NCBI RefSeq assembly: GCF_900166595.1
Contig: NZ_LT745763.1
Span: 4,066,018-4,130,017, forward strand
Length of the DNA stretch: 64,000 nucleotides
Direction: 5' to 3'
DNA from: Virgibacillus dokdonensis
GTDB lineage: Bacteria; Bacillota; Bacilli; Bacillales; Amphibacillaceae
Shown here: positions 59,633 to 64,000 of the stretch, one piece after another
Layout of the letters: every line of letters starts with the position of its first letter
Position numbering within the stretch: the first letter of the stretch is position 1
Notes under the pieces: generated by a model
Seen by the model: the letters and a program-made list of their open reading frames with translations, nothing else
Told to the model about the DNA's origin: nothing
The model's database searches: none
Translations under genes and position numbers: made by a program

Positions 59633-60082
59633 ATGGCGCATTTAATGCCTAGGAATACAGCAATAAAACTTATTGATAAATATGGAACAAATTGCCCTTT
59701 TGAAATAGCAGAGCGTAAAGGTATCATGATTATTTTTGAATCTCTGGGGGGATCTTTGGGATACTACACTTGCTACAAAAGGATTCAATCTATCCATATT
59801 AATGATAATATAGATGAGACATTGCAAAGATTTGTCTGTGCTCATGAATTAGGCCATTCGTTATTGCATAAAAGTGAAAATGCACCTTTTTTAAAGAAGA
59901 ACACCTTCTTTACTACAAACAAAAATGAGGTAGAGGCTAATACATTTGCAGTTGAATTGCTTATTCCAGATAAATGTATTTATGAATTTAAAGATACAAG
60001 CGTTACCATAAATGAAGTAGCTCAAACGTATGGCGTTCCAGAAGAAATGTGCAATCTGAAAAAAATTGATCATATAAAGTAG
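59633..60082 (+). CDS. ImmA/IrrE-family metalloprotease
   Basis: A 149-residue zinc protease. The HELGH motif is at residues 71-75 (CAHELGHSLLHK), with the third ligand glutamate in NEVEANTFAVELLIP. In ICEBs1 and related phages this enzyme cleaves the adjacent repressor during DNA damage or quorum signalling, releasing excision. It sits between the repressor and integrase genes, in the order known from ICEBs1. No Rap/Phr-like gene is present, so the trigger may be DNA damage only. Confidence 0.9.
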   Translation: MAHLMPRNTAIKLIDKYGTNCPFEIAERKGIMIIFESLGGSLGYYTCYKRIQSIHINDNIDETLQRFVCAHELGHSLLHKSENAPFLKKNTFFTTNKNEVEANTFAVELLIPDKCIYEFKDTSVTINEVAQTYGVPEEMCNLKKIDHIK

Positions 60083-60173
60083 GTATGCAAATATTGCATT
60101 CTTTTTTTTAACACATATATAGAACATATATTCCCATATGTCTATCCTGCTGATATGAAAGGTGGTAAGGAAA

Positions 60174-61196
60174 TTGAAAAATCCAAATGGATACGGCTCC
60201 GTATGCAAATTGTCCGGTAAACGAAGAAAACCATTCGCGGTCATAGTCACTACTGGATGGAATGACGAAGGAAAACAAAGACGGGAGTATCTAGGATATT
60301 ATAAAAGCAGAAGAGAGGCCATGGTAGCATTAGCTGATTATAATAATAACCCGTATGATTTATCAGCTGGCAAGCTCACATTTAAAGAAGTATATGAACG
60401 CTTAATAAAAGAACGTTTCCCTAAAATTTCAAAATCAAATCAACTTGGCTATGAAATGGCTTTTAGAAGATCAGAACCTTTACACGATATGAAATTTAAT
60501 GAAGTAAGGAAGGCTCATCTACAATCTGTAATTGATAACTGTGATAAATCATGGGGTACAAAGAAAAAAATAAAAGTATTATTTAATCAAATGTATAAAC
60601 ATGCTTTAGAAAACGATTTAACACATAAAGATTATGCTAGATTTGTCGAGCTTCCAAAAAATGATACAAAGAATTCCAGAAAACCATTTACTTTGGATGA
60701 GATTAATATTCTTTGGGAAAACATCGACCGCTTCGATGACATTGATTCTGTTTTAATTATGATTTACACTGGTTTGCGCCCTGGGGAACTTGTGGAAGTA
60801 AAAAATAAAAGTATTCAATTAGATGAAAGGTATTTTCGGGGTGGCTTCAAAACGGAAGCTGGGACGAATAGGGTCATACCAATTCATAAAAAAATCCATA
60901 AATTAATTGAAAATCGTATGGATCCTAATAATGAATATCTGATTACAAACTTTGAGGGTAGTAAGTTGAGTTATTATGTTTATTATCACGAGAAGTTTAA
61001 AAAGATTATGCAGCAACTAGAATTAAATCATAGACCACACGATTGCAGACATACCTTCGCAACCCTTATGGATAATGCTGATGCAAATAAACTATCAATC
61101 AAACGGATCATGGGTCACGCAGCTAAAGATATCACTGATAAAGTTTATACGCATAAAGATATCAAGCAGCTTCTTATGGCAATTGACAGGCTATAA
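60174..61196 (+). CDS. int: Integrase (tyrosine recombinase)
   Basis: An integrase of 340 residues. The N-terminal AP2-like arm-binding domain (NPNGYGSVCKLSGKRRKPFA, WNDEGKQRREYLGYYKSRRE) precedes the core-binding and catalytic domains, with Arg (YTGLRPGEL), Lys region (FKTEAG), HDCRHTF, GHA and the nucleophile in KVYTHKD. It is the kind used by ICEs and temperate phages. GTG at 60162 and TTG at 60174 are both possible starts; the GGTGG spacing favours 60174. It is the last gene of the plus-strand repressor-protease-integrase unit. No attachment site repeat was identified. Confidence 0.92.
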   Translation: MKNPNGYGSVCKLSGKRRKPFAVIVTTGWNDEGKQRREYLGYYKSRREAMVALADYNNNPYDLSAGKLTFKEVYERLIKERFPKISKSNQLGYEMAFRRSEPLHDMKFNEVRKAHLQSVIDNCDKSWGTKKKIKVLFNQMYKHALENDLTHKDYARFVELPKNDTKNSRKPFTLDEINILWENIDRFDDIDSVLIMIYTGLRPGELVEVKNKSIQLDERYFRGGFKTEAGTNRVIPIHKKIHKLIENRMDPNNEYLITNFEGSKLSYYVYYHEKFKKIMQQLELNHRPHDCRHTFATLMDNADANKLSIKRIMGHAAKDITDKVYTHKDIKQLLMAIDRL

Positions 61197-61274
61197 GAAA
61201 GCTGCTTTTTGTAGCTTTGAAACAAAGTTTGATCAGAAAGGCATGACAAGCCTGGATAATACCCTAATCAAGAC

Positions 61275-61316
61275 GAATCCATTTTGAAAAAAGGATTGTT
61301 CAAAATGGATTCTCTC
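61275..61316 (+). terminator. Terminator after int
   Basis: A 14-bp stem with left arm GAATCCATTTTGAA, right arm TTCAAAATGGATTC near 61298-61311, followed by TCTCTTTG. The stretch 61197-61452 holds no gene. A partial dispersed repeat (AAACGCGCCCGATTG) is at 61381. Confidence 0.8.
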
Positions 61317-61452
61317 TTTGTGAAATGATATACATTTTTTATAAAAAGGTTTGACCATTTTCCTCCTTTTGGTGTTAAACAAACGCGCCCGATTGTTGTA
61401 TTGTATTTTTTGATTTTTTCATGAGATAACATTTAAATACAAGTCAATATTA

Positions 61453-61534
61453 TTGACAAAATAATTTAATTATGCTATAATTTACAGTTATTATATTTTC
61501 GTATATAATAAGATTCTCCTGGCCAGGGGAATCT
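61453..61534 (+). promoter_or_regulatory. Orphan copy of the methyltransferase promoter and palindrome
   Basis: TTGACA (61453-61458), 17 bp, TATAAT (61476-61481), then the left palindrome arm AATAAGATTCTCCTGG and a partly decayed right arm (CCAGGGGAATCT), to about 61534. It is about 85 percent identical to 32960-33050. No gene follows; the similarity stops where the Tn3-like element begins. Confidence 0.8.
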
Positions 61535-61610
61535 GGGTGTTTTTGCCCAACCCCTCGAAAAGGCCCATTTCAAAACAATCAAAAAATATAACCCCTAATA
61601 CATTCAGACA

Positions 61611-62216
61611 TTAAAGATTCGCTTCATACTCTTTGACCCTTCTATAAAACGTGTTGCTTTTCATGCCCACTCGTTTCATGGCTTCGACTGCCGTGATTTT
61701 ATTGTGTTTCCATTCGGGATAAACAGCTTTAAAGGTATCATCGATCTTATGTTTTTTCCTCCCGAACTTTACACCATTTTGCTTAGCAATTCGAATGCCT
61801 TCCTCTTGTCTTTCTCTTGTTCGTTTGCGTTCATCCTCAGCCATGTAACTCAATAATTGCAGGATTAAATCGGAGATCAAGGTTTCAAGACCATCCAAGT
61901 CTTTATATTTCATTGTGTTAAGCAAAGGCATATCTAACACGGCAATATCAATTTGCTTGGTTTTGACGAGGTCTTGCCATTCGTCCAAAATCATTTGTTT
62001 ATTACGTCCCAGTCGATCCAACGATTTGATATATAAAGCGTCTCCTTCTCGAAACATTCGTTTCATCAATTGGTACTCAGGCCTCTTAAAGTCTTTACCG
62101 CTCGCTTTGTCTACAAATATATATTCCTCTGGAATGCCAATGTCTTTGGCAGCTTCAAATTGCCTTTCTAATGATTGATCTTTGCTGCTGACTCGTGCAT
62201 AAAAAAAGGATCTCAC
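61611..62216 (-). CDS. tnpR: Tn3-family resolvase (serine recombinase)
   Basis: A protein of about 201 residues. The catalytic serine is in FFYARVSSKDQSLERQ. Conserved parts are DKASGKDFKRPEYQLMKRMF, SLDRLGRNKQMIL and RTRERQEEGIRIAKQNGVKF, and a C-terminal HTH (ITAVEAMKRVGMKSNTFYRR) follows. It resolves cointegrates at the adjacent res site. The start at 62216 (GTG) is favoured by AAGGTG upstream; a GTG four codons earlier is also possible. It is divergent from the transposase. Confidence 0.92.
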   Translation of the reverse strand: MRSFFYARVSSKDQSLERQFEAAKDIGIPEEYIFVDKASGKDFKRPEYQLMKRMFREGDALYIKSLDRLGRNKQMILDEWQDLVKTKQIDIAVLDMPLLNTMKYKDLDGLETLISDLILQLLSYMAEDERKRTRERQEEGIRIAKQNGVKFGRKKHKIDDTFKAVYPEWKHNKITAVEAMKRVGMKSNTFYRRVKEYEANL

Positions 62217-62229
62217 GATGTCCCACACC

Positions 62230-62400
62230 TTCCCTAAATGAATGATTGATTTCTTAGATGATATATAGAAAAACTTATATAACTATTATAGATTTGTTTC
62301 AAAATATCTACAAGTTTATAGACATGTTTCAAAATGATTTATGTTATACTTATGACATATAAAACAACGATAAAAGGACTCTTTCAAAAGGTTTACTTTT
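62230..62400. promoter_or_regulatory. res-like region between tnpR and tnpA
   Basis: An AT-rich divergent intergenic region with imperfect repeats (GATTTGTTTCAAAATATC at about 62291, ACATGTTTCAAAATGATT at about 62323) and a TTATACT -10 near 62344. It fits a res site with overlapping promoters; subsites were not resolved. Confidence 0.55.
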
Positions 62401-62426
62401 TGAAATAGGGAAAGGAAGGAGAAACG

Positions 62427-64000
62427 ATGACGGTTGAAACCACGAAAACACACCAAAAACGAATAAGCATTTTGGGGGAGGATGAATTTACAGCACTCTT
62501 TGAAAGGCCGCATTTTACATATGAAGATCGTTGTTATTATTTTTCCCTTTCCCAGCCCGAGAAAGAGTTGCTACAAAATCTGCATTCCTTTAAATCTAAA
62601 GTTTATTTCGTGCTGCAACTTGGTTATTTCAAGGCCAAGCACCTATTTTTCACATTTGATCTCCATGAAGTAAAGGAAGATCTTCAATACGTGCTGAAAC
62701 AACATTTTAATGATAGAAAAATGGTTGATTTAAGTACCGTTCATAAGTCAACTCGTTTCAAGCAGCAACAATTGATCCTTGAACGATTCAATTACCGCAG
62801 TTGTGGTTCTGAGGAAAGAAAACAAATTGAAAAAAAGGCCTATCATGCCGTCACCATTTCCGGTAAACCCATTTTTATCTTCCGTGAAATCATGAATTAT
62901 TTAAATGAACAACGTATTGTTGTGCCAGGATACAGTTTTATTCAAGAAACAGTGAGTCAGGCAATCACCTTTGAACAAAATCGATTAACAGCCATCATGC
63001 ATAACCATCTAAAACAGCCTGATATCCAGGCATTGAAGGCACTACTCGAAGATGCTCAAGGGTTATATGAAATCACACTGCTTAAACGTGAACCTAAGGA
63101 TTTTAGCCTGAAAGAAATCAAACGTGAGATTGACCGAGGGGAGCAAATCCAGTCTTTATACCAACTTGCTCACACCCTTTTGCCCAAGTTAGGCGTTTCG
63201 AATGAAAGCATTAAATACTTTGCTTCATTGGTCAATTATTACTCTGTTTACAAACTCAAAAGGCTGGATGAGTGGTTGGTGTACGTTTATTTATTATGCT
63301 TTGTGTATTATCGCTATCAGCGTATGAATGACAATCTGATCAATACCTTGATTTACAATGTTCGGCGATACATCGATGAATCCAAGTCAACGGCTAAAGA
63401 TCAAATATATCAGCACTATGCGGAAAATCGACAAAACATGAAAAAGGCTGGCGAAGTGCTTCAATTACTCACTGACGACAGCATTGAGGCTGACACCCCT
63501 TTTGGCGATATTCAAGCGAGAGCTTTTTCTATCTTGGAACGGCAAAAACTTACTAATCTTGCCGATCAAATCGCCACGAATGCAAAGTGGGATGAAACAA
63601 TTCTCCAATGGGAACACATTGACCAATTAGCTCGTCAATTTAAACGTCATTTACGCCCTTTGCTGCTTATGGTTAAATTTGCTGCTCCCTCCAAAAATGA
63701 TCCACTTATGGAGGCTATAGATTTTATAAAGCAAGCTTTTCATCAAAATAAACCGTTAGGGCAATATGCTGCAGATCATTTACCTCAACTCTTTATATCG
63801 GATAGTATGAGGCGTTACATCTATGAACAAGACCCTGATGAGGAAAAGAACATCAAAGTTGATCGCTATGAGTTTCTTATTTATCGGCTTTTGCGTAATC
63901 GACTGGAAGCAGGGGATGCTTTCTGTCGTGAAAGCATTCGATTTCGTAGTTTTGAGGATGATCTCATTGATGATGAAAAGTGGCAACAGAAAGACAAATT
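62427..64000 (+). CDS. tnpA: Tn3-family transposase, 3' part outside window
   Basis: The first 524 residues of a Tn3 transposase (usually about 980). The DUF4158 N-terminal domain (ISILGEDEFTALFERPHFTY, LQLGYFKAKHLFFTFDLHEV, STVHKSTRFKQQQLILERF) is followed by the helical middle region. The catalytic DDE core lies beyond the window. The ATG at 62427 follows AAGGAAGGAGAAACG. No frameshift is seen in the visible part, so the gene may be intact. Confidence 0.93.
   Translation, partial: MTVETTKTHQKRISILGEDEFTALFERPHFTYEDRCYYFSLSQPEKELLQNLHSFKSKVYFVLQLGYFKAKHLFFTFDLHEVKEDLQYVLKQHFNDRKMVDLSTVHKSTRFKQQQLILERFNYRSCGSEERKQIEKKAYHAVTISGKPIFIFREIMNYLNEQRIVVPGYSFIQETVSQAITFEQNRLTAIMHNHLKQPDIQALKALLEDAQGLYEITLLKREPKDFSLKEIKREIDRGEQIQSLYQLAHTLLPKLGVSNESIKYFASLVNYYSVYKLKRLDEWLVYVYLLCFVYYRYQRMNDNLINTLIYNVRRYIDESKSTAKDQIYQHYAENRQNMKKAGEVLQLLTDDSIEADTPFGDIQARAFSILERQKLTNLADQIATNAKWDETILQWEHIDQLARQFKRHLRPLLLMVKFAAPSKNDPLMEAIDFIKQAFHQNKPLGQYAADHLPQLFISDSMRRYIYEQDPDEEKNIKVDRYEFLIYRLLRNRLEAGDAFCRESIRFRSFEDDLIDDEKWQQKDK

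Larger units (their letters stand above)
61535..64000. mobile_element. Tn3-family transposon, left part
   Basis: A serine resolvase gene and a divergent Tn3 transposase gene flank a res-like region. The left end is inferred near 61535, where the sequence GGGTGTTTTTGCCC begins and similarity to the duplicated leader stops. The right end lies beyond the window. Confidence 0.7.

Overview
The window looks like DNA from a low-GC Gram-positive bacterium of the Bacillaceae type. The conjugation genes are of the Gram-positive Trs/Tra kind, ribosome binding sites are strong AGGAGG types, starts include TTG and GTG, and the regulators and lipoproteins are Firmicutes-like. It is an accessory region dense in mobile DNA. 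No housekeeping gene, rRNA, tRNA or CRISPR array was seen. The species cannot be named from the sequence.

Layout. 1-13.4 kb, minus strand: a conjugative transfer operon with an order like staphylococcal trs (basic leader protein, VirB2-like pilin, primase-like protein, VirD4, PC4-like ssDNA binder, lipoprotein, VirB6, PrgI, split VirB4, TrsF-like). A two-gene helicase cassette is inserted in it, and a four-copy 11-bp direct repeat lies upstream. 13.8-15.6 kb: a lone WYL-domain protein, a frameshifted YolD gene and a XerC-like recombinase. 15.7-21.9 kb: an AraC/GyrI regulator, a DUF1989 protein and an anaerobic-type Fnr regulator with metal-handling genes (two HMA proteins, a Ric-like protein, a P1B ATPase). 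22-25.6 kb: a group IIC intron interrupted by an IS1182 element. 25.7-41 kb: single small genes separated by a recurring intergenic repeat and by an IS110 element, two ORF-bearing group II introns with damaged reverse transcriptases, a methyltransferase with a palindromic leader, and a 3.75-kb ISL3-ended transposon.

41.3-46 kb: a Bce-type antimicrobial-peptide sensing and export module (permease, ATPase, kinase, regulator) that looks richer in GC than its surroundings. 47-51.8 kb: cadC-cadD, a second copy of the ATPase-HMA pair in inverse orientation, and a Dps ferritin. 51.8-54.9 kb: a truncated nucleotidyltransferase, small unknown genes and an IS200 element. 55.2-61.2 kb: a compact integrative element with the int-immA-immR/xis-like layout of ICEBs1, followed by phage-like replication genes (DnaD-like, DnaC-like, ArpU) but no structural genes. 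61.5-64 kb: the start of a Tn3-family transposon (resolvase, res region, truncated transposase).

The best-supported new signal is regulatory. Four promoters, two before the P1B ATPase genes and two before the HMA genes, each carry a TTGAY-N4-RTCAA Fnr box centred exactly 29.5 bp from a TATACT -10 hexamer. The Fnr-like protein encoded beside one set has four cysteines and an ETISR recognition helix. The second notable signal is the dispersed intergenic repeat with a core like GCACCCGTTAgTTTAAGTG, mostly found just downstream of single minus-strand genes.
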